From Anagrus nilaparvatae (lineage: Eukaryota > Arthropoda > Insecta > Hymenoptera > Mymaridae), in the NCBI GenBank assembly GCA_022575985.1, contig JAKSXM010000107.1, positions 1,612,001 to 1,676,000 on the forward strand: a stretch of DNA of 64,000 nt, written 5' to 3'. How positions within the stretch are numbered: the stretch's first letter is position 1; every line of letters starts with the position of its first letter. Of this stretch, positions 53,457 to 64,000 are shown one piece after another. Under the pieces are notes generated by a model that was not told the origin of the DNA, made no database searches, and saw only the letters and a list, made by a program, of their open reading frames with translations. The position numbers and the translations under genes were made by a program.

Positions 53457-56400
53457 CGGTAGACAGGAAGGGAACCAGACTGCGAAGGCAACTGGACTTC
53501 TTCAGTGGTTTTCCTGCTTGCAGCGATTGAATTTCTTCATAAAAGAAGTGTTGTTGAAACACTCTGACGATGGCTGACTTGGCGGCAGCACGAGCATCGA
53601 CTGGTGTAGCATCCTTAATTGTTTTGGATTTAACTTTCCACCTGAACAAAAAGGATAGGCGATTTAATAACTTATTTAAACTGGAATACCTTGACATCCA
53701 ATCAAGTAAGCGGGTATCTTCTACAGAAGTCCTGAAAATTCTGGTGGTTGTTTTCAATTCGCAATCCGTAGAGAGGCGTTGTGATTGAGTTTTGGGCCAG
53801 AACGTAGGACCTTGCATGAGCCACTCCGGTCCAGTCCACCAGATGACAGCGTCCTTTAGTTGACCTGGAGAAGCTCCCCGAGTGGCCAAGTCGGCTGGAT
53901 TCTGTGCTGAGGAAACATGACCCCACACTGCATCGCTGACGAGACTATGGACTTCACTTACTCGGTTGGCCACAAAAGTGTGCCACTTGGATGGATGACC
54001 TCGTAACCAAGCTAATGTTGTTTGTGAGTCTGACCAGCAATGAATCTTTGAAGGCCTTTGAGGCAGTTGTTTGACTGTAACATTGAGAAGTCTTGCAAGA
54101 AGTTGAGCCCCACAAAGTTCCAGTCTGGGAATGGATAATTTTTTGACTGGTGCCACCTTGGTTTTTGCTGATAATAATGAGGTCCGACAGACCCCATCAC
54201 CATTATACACCACTAAGTATACTGCAGCGGCATAAGCTCTCTCGCTAGCATCAGCGAATCCATGCAGCTCCCAGGTTGTCGTATTAGTGGTGTGTATCCA
54301 TCGGGGAATCTGGATGTACTCAATATCAGATAATTGAGACTTGAAGTTTATCCAGGCATCTCGAAGGTCCGCGTCAACTGGTTGGTCCCAGCCTGATTGT
54401 CGGATCCATAGCTCCTGGATGTAGACCTTGGCTACAATTATGACCGGGGCTAACCAGCCCAACGGGTCAAACAGCGAAGCTATTTCTGAAAGTATAGTTC
54501 GCTTTGTTAATACTGATTTGTTAAGGGTTTTCTTTACCTTAAACTGGAAGCAGTCGCTCCGTGGATTCCAGATTAGCCCTAGCGTAGATATAGTTTCTTC
54601 GAAGGCATGGTCCTGATTGGATATTTTGCTTTCTTTATTTATGATTTGTGGATCATTGGCTGACCATTTATCCAACTCCATGCCTGCGGTGGCCAAAATA
54701 GCGATGAGTTCGTCACGAGCCTTTATCGCAGTTTCGAGACTGTGAGCACCACCTAAGTTGTCATCAACGTAACTGTTATTTTTTAGTATAGCTGCTCCCA
54801 GCGGGAATTGGTCCGCTTGATCAGTTGCCAATTGCTTAAGGCATCTAATTGCTTGGTAGGGAGCTGGACCAGTACCATAAGTGACAGTCCGCAGACGATA
54901 AGTTTGAATGGGCTGATCTTTTGAAGGTCTCCACAGTATGCGTAGCCAGTCCTGATCCTCAGGATGGATTTTGAATTGTCGAAACATCTTAACTATGTCA
55001 GCCGTAAATGCATATTGAAAGAACCTCCATCGGGTCAGGACTCCAAACAGTTCCGACTGGAGTTTCGGGCCTACATGCAGATGATCATTTAAAGACTTAC
55101 CATTCATAGCACGTTGCGAGGCATTAAACACTACCCGAAGTTTCCCAGAGCCATCAGCCTTCAGAACTCCATGATGAGGTATATAAGACACGTTGTTACG
55201 TTGAAGCTCGTTCTGTGGTACTAACTCCATGTGTTGAAGGTCCAAGTACTCCTGCATGAACTTAGTATACAAGCTGAGTAGCTGTGGATTTGCATGTAGG
55301 CGTCGTTCACATGAAAGGAAGCGAGCCTTGGCTATTTCGTAAATTCCAGGGAGTACTGGGACCTGTTTGAACGGCAGCCTTAGGATAAAGCGTCCCTCAG
55401 CATCCCTGCAGTGAGTTTGTTGAAAGTGAGACTCGCACCTCTCTTCTTCAGAAGTAAGGTGGGTGCTTTGTGGAAGCTCCTCAATTTCCCAGAACTTACA
55501 TAACTGGTTTTGAATTGAGTCTTCAGCTTTAGTGACGTGGCAAGTCACTTGTTTGCCCGGGTGGGCCAAAGATTTGAATGGTCCGGTTAGTACCCATCCA
55601 AAAACTGTGTTTTGTGCTATCGGAGACGGGTATGTTCCTTGACAAAGACCCTTGCGAATGGCTATAGCATACACCTCGGCGCCTAGTATACAATCAATAC
55701 GTCCGGGTTGGTAATATTTAGGGTCCGCTAAGTCAAGACCCTCAATATGTGACCATTTCTGATGCTGGACCTGTACATTTGGAAGAAGGTCGGTTAATTT
55801 GCGCAAAACTAGTGCATAAATATTCATGGTGAAATTAGCATTTTTTGGAGAATTTATTATGCATGTGACTAATGAATTAGGGGGGGAGGCGGTTGAGCCC
55901 CCGACCCCTCTTACGCTTGTTGATACTGGATTCCGTTTTAAACGGAGGGCCTGAGCCACGTGCTCCGTTACAAAAGATTCATCGGAAGCTGGATCCAGGA
56001 GTGCTCTAACAATCAGCTCATTTGTTTCTGACTTCAGCTTGATCAAGGCGGTCGCCATAAGCACCCGTCCCCCAACTGAAGTAGTGCAGACAGTCACGTT
56101 GGAGGGCATTGTCTGGCAAGAATTGTCGTCATCTGGAGTAGAGACGTTGGTAGCATTTGCTGTAACCTTATCTACGTGGAGCATTGTATGATGTCTGCCG
56201 CCACACGTTTTGCAGCTCCATTTGGAGTTGCATTTGTCCACCCGGTGTCCAGTGGCCAAACAATTGTAACAGCAGGAAGGCGGTACTGATGAGCGTCGCT
56301 GAGATACGGTCATCTGCAAAAAGCGAGAACATTTAGTAAGTGAGTGTGATTCACCTGGACAGAATTTGCATTCTGGCAATTCCCGTGCTGACCCAGCACT

Positions 56401-57438
56401 TGTGGCATGGGTAGACACATTGGGGCGTTTAGAGTTGTTAGCACCCTGAACTTTGCTTGAACTTGATGCCTGATGGCTCAAGGAGAGAGAGGAGTTTAGT
56501 GTACGGGCACGGTTTTCCAGAAACGTAGTGAGCTGCTCGTACGTGCTAAAGGCGTCCTCGTTTTCTCTTGATTTCTCCCAATCAGTGCGTGTGCTAGCGT
56601 CTAACTTTGAGACAATCAAATGGACAAACCAGTCATCCCAGTGATCCACTGGTCGGTCCAATGCTTTAAGGGCTCGGATACTTGCTTCGACAGTATCCAT
56701 AAGTTGATTGATTCCATTGCTGGCTCTGCCTGAGATGGCAGGGATTGAGATTATCCTTGACAAATGAGTAGATAGTCTCAATTTTTTATTATCATAGCGG
56801 CGTTTCAAGCGATTCCAGGCAACTTCGAAATTTGCTTCCGTTAATTCCATACCTGCAAGACGTCTTGCAGCCTCTCCCTTAATGTGAGATAGCAGGTGCT
56901 GGAGCTTAAATACCGGAATGATTGAGTCATCGTCTGCCACCCTGGCTTGGAACACTTCTTTGAAGGATTCCCATTGTATTTGATCACCGTCAAATGTGGG
57001 CAATGGGATTTTGGGCAACGTCGAATTGTTCTGCGTGACCACTTGTGGCATCTGCTGACGGTTACCTGTAACATTATTTTCTTTTGTAAGAAGACGATTT
57101 TTTAAGCATAAAAAATTGCCGTATGAAACGGTAAAGTGTTCTTCTACTGCATCTAATGAATAGTCTGGACTTGTATAGTATGTCTGATTTTCATTCGTTT
57201 CATCCTTACATTCTTGCAGAGTTTCCGCATTTGCTTGGTACTTGCTCCAAGCAGATTGCAACGTTGATATTCTGGCGTCTATATCCCCAGAACGTAAGTT
57301 GGCTTCTGGGTAATTTGTTAAGAAATTATCATAGTATTCTCTTATCTTTGTGTATAATTTGACCTGATTGGCAATTATTTCGTGGACTTTGTTCATATTT
57401 TTAATTTGAATTTGAAGCGATTTGTAAGGTGATATCAT
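53359..57438 (-). CDS. gag-pol: BEL/Pao gag-pol polyprotein (first frame, 1359 aa)
   Basis: ATG at 57438. In order: gag part with DUF1759 (F-D-G-D-x-x-x-W-x-x-F near residue 150), zinc knuckles C-x2-C-x4-H-x4-C-like at about 353, 388 and 407, aspartic protease (DUF1758) with L-L-D-P-A-S-D-E-S-F at about 478, reverse transcriptase with Y-V-D-D at about 889, and RNase H with F-A-D-A-S at about 1058 and W-S-D-S-Q at about 1136. The frame then passes into the region before integrase and loses register near 53433, after which about 20 odd residues are read up to the stop. Only this one break separates it from the integrase frame; BEL elements normally code all of this in one polyprotein. Confidence 0.95.
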   Translation of the reverse strand: MISPYKSLQIQIKNMNKVHEIIANQVKLYTKIREYYDNFLTNYPEANLRSGDIDARISTLQSAWSKYQANAETLQECKDETNENQTYYTSPDYSLDAVEEHFTVSYGNFLCLKNRLLTKENNVTGNRQQMPQVVTQNNSTLPKIPLPTFDGDQIQWESFKEVFQARVADDDSIIPVFKLQHLLSHIKGEAARRLAGMELTEANFEVAWNRLKRRYDNKKLRLSTHLSRIISIPAISGRASNGINQLMDTVEASIRALKALDRPVDHWDDWFVHLIVSKLDASTRTDWEKSRENEDAFSTYEQLTTFLENRARTLNSSLSLSHQASSSSKVQGANNSKRPNVSTHATSAGSARELPECKFCPGESHSLTKCSRFLQMTVSQRRSSVPPSCCYNCLATGHRVDKCNSKWSCKTCGGRHHTMLHVDKVTANATNVSTPDDDNSCQTMPSNVTVCTTSVGGRVLMATALIKLKSETNELIVRALLDPASDESFVTEHVAQALRLKRNPVSTSVRGVGGSTASPPNSLVTCIINSPKNANFTMNIYALVLRKLTDLLPNVQVQHQKWSHIEGLDLADPKYYQPGRIDCILGAEVYAIAIRKGLCQGTYPSPIAQNTVFGWVLTGPFKSLAHPGKQVTCHVTKAEDSIQNQLCKFWEIEELPQSTHLTSEEERCESHFQQTHCRDAEGRFILRLPFKQVPVLPGIYEIAKARFLSCERRLHANPQLLSLYTKFMQEYLDLQHMELVPQNELQRNNVSYIPHHGVLKADGSGKLRVVFNASQRAMNGKSLNDHLHVGPKLQSELFGVLTRWRFFQYAFTADIVKMFRQFKIHPEDQDWLRILWRPSKDQPIQTYRLRTVTYGTGPAPYQAIRCLKQLATDQADQFPLGAAILKNNSYVDDNLGGAHSLETAIKARDELIAILATAGMELDKWSANDPQIINKESKISNQDHAFEETISTLGLIWNPRSDCFQFKVKKTLNKSVLTKRTILSEIASLFDPLGWLAPVIIVAKVYIQELWIRQSGWDQPVDADLRDAWINFKSQLSDIEYIQIPRWIHTTNTTTWELHGFADASERAYAAAVYLVVYNGDGVCRTSLLSAKTKVAPVKKLSIPRLELCGAQLLARLLNVTVKQLPQRPSKIHCWSDSQTTLAWLRGHPSKWHTFVANRVSEVHSLVSDAVWGHVSSAQNPADLATRGASPGQLKDAVIWWTGPEWLMQGPTFWPKTQSQRLSTDCELKTTTRIFRTSVEDTRLLDWMSRYSSLNKLLNRLSFLFRWKVKSKTIKDATPVDARAAAKSAIVRVFQQHFFYEEIQSLQAGKPLKKSSCLRSLVPFLSTDGILRVGGSYSKCSHFRVRETSSYNTKEITPI

Positions 57439-57731
57439 AAATTATTACCTTATATTGGAGCACCTGAGATGTGCTTACCAGATATACAGATATGCTTGTA
57501 GTACAAATCCTAGGAGAAGGCTTGGTTATCCGGGCACGTATGCGTTGAAGTAGAGTTGGCTGTGAGTGTATATACTGCTTTGCGCTATCTACTTGTACTA
57601 AATACCTCTTGTGAATTTATGTGCTCCTTTTAGCGCTGCTTTTAGAATTTTGTATTACAAGAGTTTTTTTTTCAGTGCACTAAATCCTATAATGCACTTG
57701 AATCTTAAAATGCTGTTGAGTTTTTTTATTC
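57439..57731 (-). other. BEL leader between primer site and gag
   Basis: About 290 bases of untranslated leader on the minus strand; no conserved signal recognised. Confidence 0.6.
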
Positions 57732-57747
57732 GGCTCGACACTGACCA
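57732..57747 (-). promoter_or_regulatory. BEL primer-binding site
   Basis: On the minus strand TGGTCAGTGTCGAGCC follows the 5' LTR without a gap and starts with TGG, the complement of a tRNA 3' CCA. The tRNA was not identified. Confidence 0.7.
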
Positions 57748-58305
57748 TGAAATGGCGTATGGTTGTAGGAAATTTTGCAATAAAAATTTAGTTGAATATT
57801 TAATCTAAGTTTATTATATTTTAAGGATTACAAAAAAGTGGACTGTATTAAAATGTATGTGATGTTATTCGCTTAATTGAAAAATATGAACTCTGCTGCT
57901 TGAGTACAGCAAGGGTGATTATATACTAAATTTTACATGAAAAAGTCACGTAGACTTTGGGAATTTCCAAAAAAACATAGATAAAAATTGTAGAAATTTC
58001 ACAACATTACACAACATTATTAAATTTTGGAAATATAAAAATAATCTAATATAAATAATCTAATAAAAAAAAGGTAATAAAAATCCGGTTAAGGTCGGTA
58101 TGGCCGTGACTTGACGAAATATTCTATTGTAACTAAGTTAATTTATTTAACTTAATCACTTGAGTAACGCGTGATAGAGATTAAAATTAAGAAATGACAT
58201 AAAATTTTAACATCAAATAATTAATCATAGATAAAGATTAAACCTAAATTAGTAAAGAATAATTTCGTGGGAAAAAAATTATTATGCTAATTATCTGCCA
58301 TGACA
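57748..58305 (-). mobile_element. BEL/Pao 5' LTR (558 bp)
   Basis: Same ends as 51493-52050; followed by the target duplication CAGTT (58306-58310). As 5' LTR it should carry the promoter reading to lower coordinates. Confidence 0.95.
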
Positions 58306-61300
58306 CAGTTACTCGATAAGGTTATTAAAATTTCTGATGATTTTCCCTGAATAGTTTTTCTTCTGTTATTAATACCCGGAAATTATTATATATTATGCTG
58401 CTGATGAAGGATACTTAAAATATAATATGCCAACTGCATAATAAAAAAATAAAGACTTATACTGTTAATTGTAAGTCAGCAATTTTCGAATAGACCATGA
58501 TATTTAAAAGTACTGCTATGAACTTTCCAAGGACGAATAAAATTGAATCAACATGACAGTACTTTGACTTTGTTCAGTTACTTGATAAAGTTATTAAAAT
58601 TTCTGATGAATTTACCATAATAGATTTTTATTCTGTTTTTCATAGCCGAAAATTATTAGACATTATGCTAATGATGACGCTTACTTAAAATTTAATATGC
58701 CAACTGCATAATAAAAAATTAACGACTTATTCTGTTAAGAGTAAGTCAACAATTTTCGAAGAGACAATGATATTTAAAAGAACTTCTATGAACTTTCCTA
58801 AAACGAATAAAATTGAATCAATATGACAGTACATTGACTTTATTCAGTTTCTTTATAAACTTATGAAAATTTCTGATGAATTTACCATAATAGATTTTTA
58901 TTCTGTTATTCATAGCCGAAAATTATTAGATATTATGCTTATGATGACGCATACTTAAAATTTAATATGCCAACTGCATAATTAAAAAATAACCCCTGTT
59001 TCTGTTAAGACTAAGTCAATAAGTTACGAGGGGAACGTGACATTTAAAAGTACTGCTATGAAATTTCCTAATACGAATAAAATTGAATCAACATGACAGT
59101 ACTTTGACTTTGTTCAGTTTCTTGATAAACTTTTGAAAATTCCTGATGAATTTCATAATAGATTTTTATTCTGTTATTCATAGCCGAAAATTATTAGATA
59201 TTATGCTGATGATGAAGCATACTTAAAATTTAATATGCTAACTGCATAATTAAAAAATAACGCCTGTTTCTGTAAAGACTAAATAAAAAAGTTACGAGGG
59301 GAACGTGACATTTGAAAGTACTGCTATGAAATTTCCTTAAACGAATAAAATTGAATCAACATGATAGTACTTTGACTTTATTCAGTTTCTTGATAAACTT
59401 ATCAAAATTTCTAATGAAGTTACCTTAATAGATTTTTATTCTGTTATTCATAGCCGGAAATTATTAGATATTATGCCTCTGATAAAGCATACTTAAAATT
59501 TAATATGCCAACTGCATAATAAAAAAATAACGACTTATTCCTTCAAGAGTAAGTCAACAATTTTTGAAGAGACAATGACATTTGAAAGTACTGCTATGAA
59601 AATTCCTAATACGAATAAAATTGAATCAACATGATAGTACTTTGACTTTATTCAGTTTCTTGATAAAGTTATTAAAATTTCTGATAATTTTTTCGGAATA
59701 GATTTTTATTCTGTTATTAATAGCCGGAAATTATTAGATATTATGCTGATGATGACGCATACTTTTAATTCTGCATAATTAAAAAATAACGCCTGTTTCT
59801 GTAAAGACTAAATAAATAAGTTACGAGGGGAACGTGACATTTGAAAGTACTGCTATGAAATTTCCTTAAACGAATAAAATTGAATCAACATGACAGTACT
59901 GTGACTTTATTCAGTTTCTTGATAAACTTATCAAAATTTCTAATGAAGTTACCTTAATAGATTTTTATTCTGTTATTCATAGCCGGAAATTATTAGATAT
60001 TATGCTGCTGATGAAGCATACTTAAAATGTAATATGCCAACTGCATAATAAAAAAATAACGCCTGTTTCTGTTATTACTAAGCCAATAAGTTACAAGGGG
60101 AACTTGACATTTGAAAGTACTGCTATGAAAATTCCTAATACGAATAAAATTGAATAATCATGACAGTACTTTGACTTTATTCAGTTTATTGATAAAGTTA
60201 TTAAAATTTCTGTTGATTTTCCCTGAATAGATTTTTATTCTATTATTAATGGCCGGAAATTATTAGATATTATGGTGCTGATAAAGCATACTTAAAATTA
60301 AATATGCCAACTGCATAATTCAAAAATAACGCCTATTTCTGTTATGATTAAGTCAATAAGTTTCGAGGAGAACGTGACATTTGAAATTACTTCTATGAAA
60401 TTTCCTAAAACGTATAAAATTGAATCAACATGACAGTACTTTGACTTTATTCAGTTTCTTGATAAACTTATCAAAATTTCTAATGAAGTTACCTTAATAG
60501 ATTTTTATTCTGTTATTCATAGCCGAAAATTATTAGATATTATGCTTCTGATAAAGCATACTTAAAATTTAATATGCCAACTGCATAATAAAAAAATAAC
60601 GACTTATTCCTTTAAGAGTAAGTCAACAATTTTTGAAGAGACTACGACATTTGAAAGTACTGCTATGAAAATTCCTAATACGAATAAAATTGAATCAACA
60701 TGACAGTACTTTGACTTTATTCAGTTTCTTGATAAGGTTATTAAAATTTCTGATGATTTTTTCGGAATAGATTTTTATTCTGTTATTAATAGCCGGAAAT
60801 TATTAGATATTATGCTGATGATGACGCTTACTTAAAATTTAATATGCCAACTGCATAATTAAAAAATAACACCTGTTTCTGTTAAGACTAAGTCAATAAG
60901 TTACAAGGGGAACGTTACATTTGAAAGTACTGCTATGAAAATTCCTAATACGAATAAAATTGAATCAACATGACAGTACTTTGATTTTATTCAGTTTCTC
61001 GATTAACTTATCAAAATTTCTTATGAAGTTACCTGAATAGATTTTTATTCTGTTTTTCATAGCCGAAAATTATTATATATTATGCTGATGATAAAGCATA
61101 CTTAAAATATAATATGCCAACTGCATAATAAAAAAATAAAGACTTTTTCTGATAATTGTAAGTCAACAATTTTCTAAGAGACCATGATATTTAAAAGTAC
61201 TGCTATGAACATTCCTACGACGAATAAAATTGAATCAACATGACAGTACTTTGACTTTATTCAGTTTATTGATAAAGTTATTAAAATTTTTGATGATTTT

Positions 61301-64000
61301 CCCTGAATAGATTTTTATTCTATTATTAATAGCCGGAAATTATTTGATATTATGGTGCTGATAAAGCATACTTAAAATTTAATATTCCAACTGCATAATT
61401 AAAAAATAACGCCTGTTTCTGTTAAGACTATGTAAATAAGTTACGAGGGCAACCTGACATTTGAAAGTACTGCTATGAAAATTCCTAATACGAATAAAAT
61501 TGAATAAACATGACTGTACTTTGACTTTATTATGTTTCTTGATAAACTTATGAAAATTCCTGATGAATTTACCATAATAGATTTTTATTCTGTTATTCAT
61601 AGCCGAAAATTATTAGATATTATGCTGCTGATGAAGCATACTTAAAATTAAATATGCCAACTGCATAATTAAAAAATAACGCCTATTTCTGTTATGATTA
61701 AGTCAATAAGTTTCGAGGAGAACGTGACATTTGAAATTACTTCTATGAAATTTCCTAAAATGTATAAAATTGAATCAACATAACAGTACTTTGACTTTAT
61801 TCAGATTCTTGATAAACTTATGAAAATTCCTGATGAATTTACCATAATAGATTTTTATTCTGTTATTCATAGCCGAAAATTATTAGATATTATGCTGCTG
61901 ATGAAGGATACTTAAAATATAATATGCCAACTGCATAATAAAAAAATAAAGACTTATTCTGTTAATTGTAAGTCAGCAATTTTCGAATAGACCATGATAT
62001 ATAAAAGTACTGCTATGAACTTTCCTAAAACGAATAAAATTGAATCAACATGAGAGTACTTTGACTTTATTCAGTTTCTTGATAAACTTATCAAAATTTC
62101 TGATAAAGTTACCTTAATAGATTTTTATTCTGTTATTCATAGCCGGAAATTATTAGATATTATGCTGCTGATAAAGCATACATAAAATTTAATATGCCAA
62201 CTGCATAATTAAAAAATAACGCCTGTTTCTGTAAAGACTAAATAAATAAGTTACGAGGGGAACGTGACATTTGAAAGTACTGCTATGAAATTTCCTTAAA
62301 CGAATAAAATTGAATCAACATGACAGTACTTTGACTTTATTCAGTTTCTTGATAAACTTATCAAAATTTCTAATGAAGTTACCTTAATAGATTTTTATTC
62401 TGTTATTCATAGCCGGAAATTATTAGATATTATGCTGCTGATGAAGCATACTTAATATGTAATATGCCAACTGCATAATAAAAAAATAACGCCTGTTTCT
62501 GTTAATACTAAGCCAATAAGTTACAAGGGGAACTTGACATTTGAAAGTACTGCTATGAAAATTCCTAATACGAATAAAATTGAATAATCATGACAGTACT
62601 TTGACTTTATTCAGTTTATTGATAAAGTTATTAAAATTCTGATGATTTTCCCTGAATAGATTTTTATTCTTTTATTAATGGCCGGAAATTATTAGATATT
62701 ATGGTGCTGATAAAGCATACTTAAAATTAAATATGCCAACTGCATAATTAAAAAATAATGCCTATTTCTGTTATGATTAAGTCAATAAGTTTTGAGGAGA
62801 ACGTGACATTTGAAATTACTTCTATGAAATTTCCTAAAACGTATAAAATTGAATCAACATGACAGTACTTTGACTTTATTCAGTTTCTTGATAAACTTAT
62901 GAAAATTCCTGATGAATTTACCATAATAGATTTTTATTCTGTTATTCATAGCCGAAAATTATTAGATATTATGCTGCTGATGAAGGATACTTAAAATATA
63001 ATATGCCAACTGCATAATAAAAAAATAAAGACTTATACTGTTAATTGTAAGTCAGCAATTTTCGAATAGACCATGATATTTAAAAGTACTGCTATAAACT
63101 TTCCAAGGACGAATAAAATTGAATCAAAATGACAGTACTTTGACTTTGTTCAGTTACCTGATAAAGTTATTAAAATTTCTGATGAATTTACCATAATAGA
63201 TTTTTATTCTGTTTTTCATAACCGAAAATTATTAGACATTATGCTTCTGATAAAACATACTTAAAATTTAATATGCCAACTGCATAATAAAAAATTAACG
63301 ACTTATTCTGTTAAGAGTAAGTCAACAATTTTCGAAGAGAAATTGATATTTAAAAGTACTGCTATGAACTTTCCTAAAACGAATAAAATTGAATCAATAT
63401 GACAGTACATTGACTTTATTCAGTTTTTTTATAAACTTATGAAAATTTCTGATGAATTTACCATAATAGATTTTTATTCTGTTATTCATAGCCGAAAATT
63501 ATTAGATATTATGCTGATGATGACGCATACTTAAAATTTAATATGCCAACTGCATTATTAAAAAATAACGCCTATTTCTGTTAAGACTAAGTCAATAAGT
63601 TACGAGGGGAACCTGACATTTGAAATTACTTCTATGAAATTTCCTAAAACGTATAAAATTGAATCAACATGACAGTACTTTGACTTTATTCAGTTTCTTG
63701 ATAAACTTATCAAAATTTCTGATGAAGTTACCTTAATAGATTTTTATTCTGTTATTCATAGCCGGAAATTATTAGATATTATGCTGCTGATAAAGCATAC
63801 ATAAAATTTAATATGCCAACTGCATAATTAAAAAATAACACCTGTTTCTGTAAAGACTAAATAAATAAGTTACGAGGGGAACGTGACATTTGAAAGTACT
63901 GCTATGAAATTTCCTTAAACGAATAAAATTGAATCAACATGAGAGTACTTTGACTTTATTCAGTTTCTTGATAAACTTATCAAAATTTCTAATGAAGTTA
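58306..64000 (+). repeat. 270-bp satellite array, right part, runs off the window
   Basis: About 21 monomers with the same anchor and dyads as the left part. Monomers fall in at least two classes: one with CTGTTAAGACTAAGTCAATAA-like and GTTACGAGGGGAACGTGAC-like segments, and one with GTTAATTGTAAGTCAGCAAT and GAATAGACCATGATAT. Monomers at 58451 and 63027 share rare variants (TTATACTG, CCAAGGACG, TTTGTTCAGTTAC, AGACATTATG, AAAAATTAACG), so a higher-order period of about 17 monomers (4576 bp) is likely. The 73-residue frame at 61379-61600 is chance. Confidence 0.95.

Larger units (their letters stand above)
51493..58305 (-). mobile_element. BEL/Pao LTR retrotransposon, complete but for one frameshift
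   Basis: 6813 bp on the minus strand: two 558-bp LTRs, a primer site, a long gag-pol frame and an integrase frame. The flanking 5-bp duplication CAGTT (51488-51492 and 58306-58310) fits BEL/Pao integration. LTR difference is about 0.7%, so insertion is recent. The target is the 270-bp satellite. No env-like frame. Confidence 0.95.

Noticed and set aside
57611..57808. 65-residue plus-strand frame
   Set aside because: It spans the BEL leader, primer site and LTR on the wrong strand.
48980..64000. Hammerhead ribozymes in the satellite (CTGATGA and GAAA strings in many monomers)
   Set aside because: No consistent stem II connects the two strings, and the flanking bases do not pair as stem I or III.
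48831..64000. CRISPR-like array
   Set aside because: The 270-bp units are contiguous with no spacers; it is a eukaryotic satellite.

Overview
This window looks like nuclear DNA of an insect. It is very AT-rich, it holds a host gene cut by short introns with GT..AG junctions, and it is crowded with animal retroelements (Penelope-like, BEL/Pao, Ty3/gypsy), pol III-type SINEs, TTAA-flanked foldback elements and a long 270-bp satellite. A hymenopteran such as a parasitoid wasp would fit the DUF4806-like host gene and the base composition, but that is inference; no marker gene fixes the species.

Layout. 1-934: minus-strand 5' part of a Penelope-like element (PLE) with two overlapping ORFs and a decayed hammerhead-ribozyme-like motif. 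909-4357: a giant inverted repeat whose loop holds a full tRNA-headed SINE with a 16-bp target duplication. 4358-11956: mainly non-coding, with foldbacks, microsatellites, a second SINE with a 5S-rRNA-like head, and a near-perfect 331-bp palindrome. 11957-17940: a 6-kb element with about 0.9-kb terminal inverted repeats and a 9-bp target duplication, inserted in a GC-richer island. 20313-26082: a plus-strand multi-exon host gene with a DUF4806-like C-terminal domain and internally duplicated exons; a PLE with reverse transcriptase, GIY-YIG endonuclease and hammerhead-like motifs sits in one intron. 26402-34350: a hairpin element, a CpG-rich repeat block, a third PLE hammerhead-like motif, and a decayed gypsy pol followed by an LTR that a TTAA element has split. 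34351-44170: mostly AT-rich DNA without recognisable genes, plus a 467-bp tandem-repeat element and another TTAA foldback. 44180-46762: four intact tandem paralogous genes of about 152-165 residues of no family I recognise, each one exon right behind a splice acceptor. 47600-64000: degenerate repeats passing into a 270-bp satellite array that runs off the window and is interrupted by a nearly intact BEL/Pao element (558-bp LTRs, CAGTT target duplication).

The two most promising items are the tandem four-gene family, and the pair of SINEs with unrelated pol III heads (tRNA and 5S rRNA) that share a body with two hairpins, including compensatory base changes. The hammerhead-like motifs in three different PLE copies, and the higher-order structure of the satellite, are the next best.
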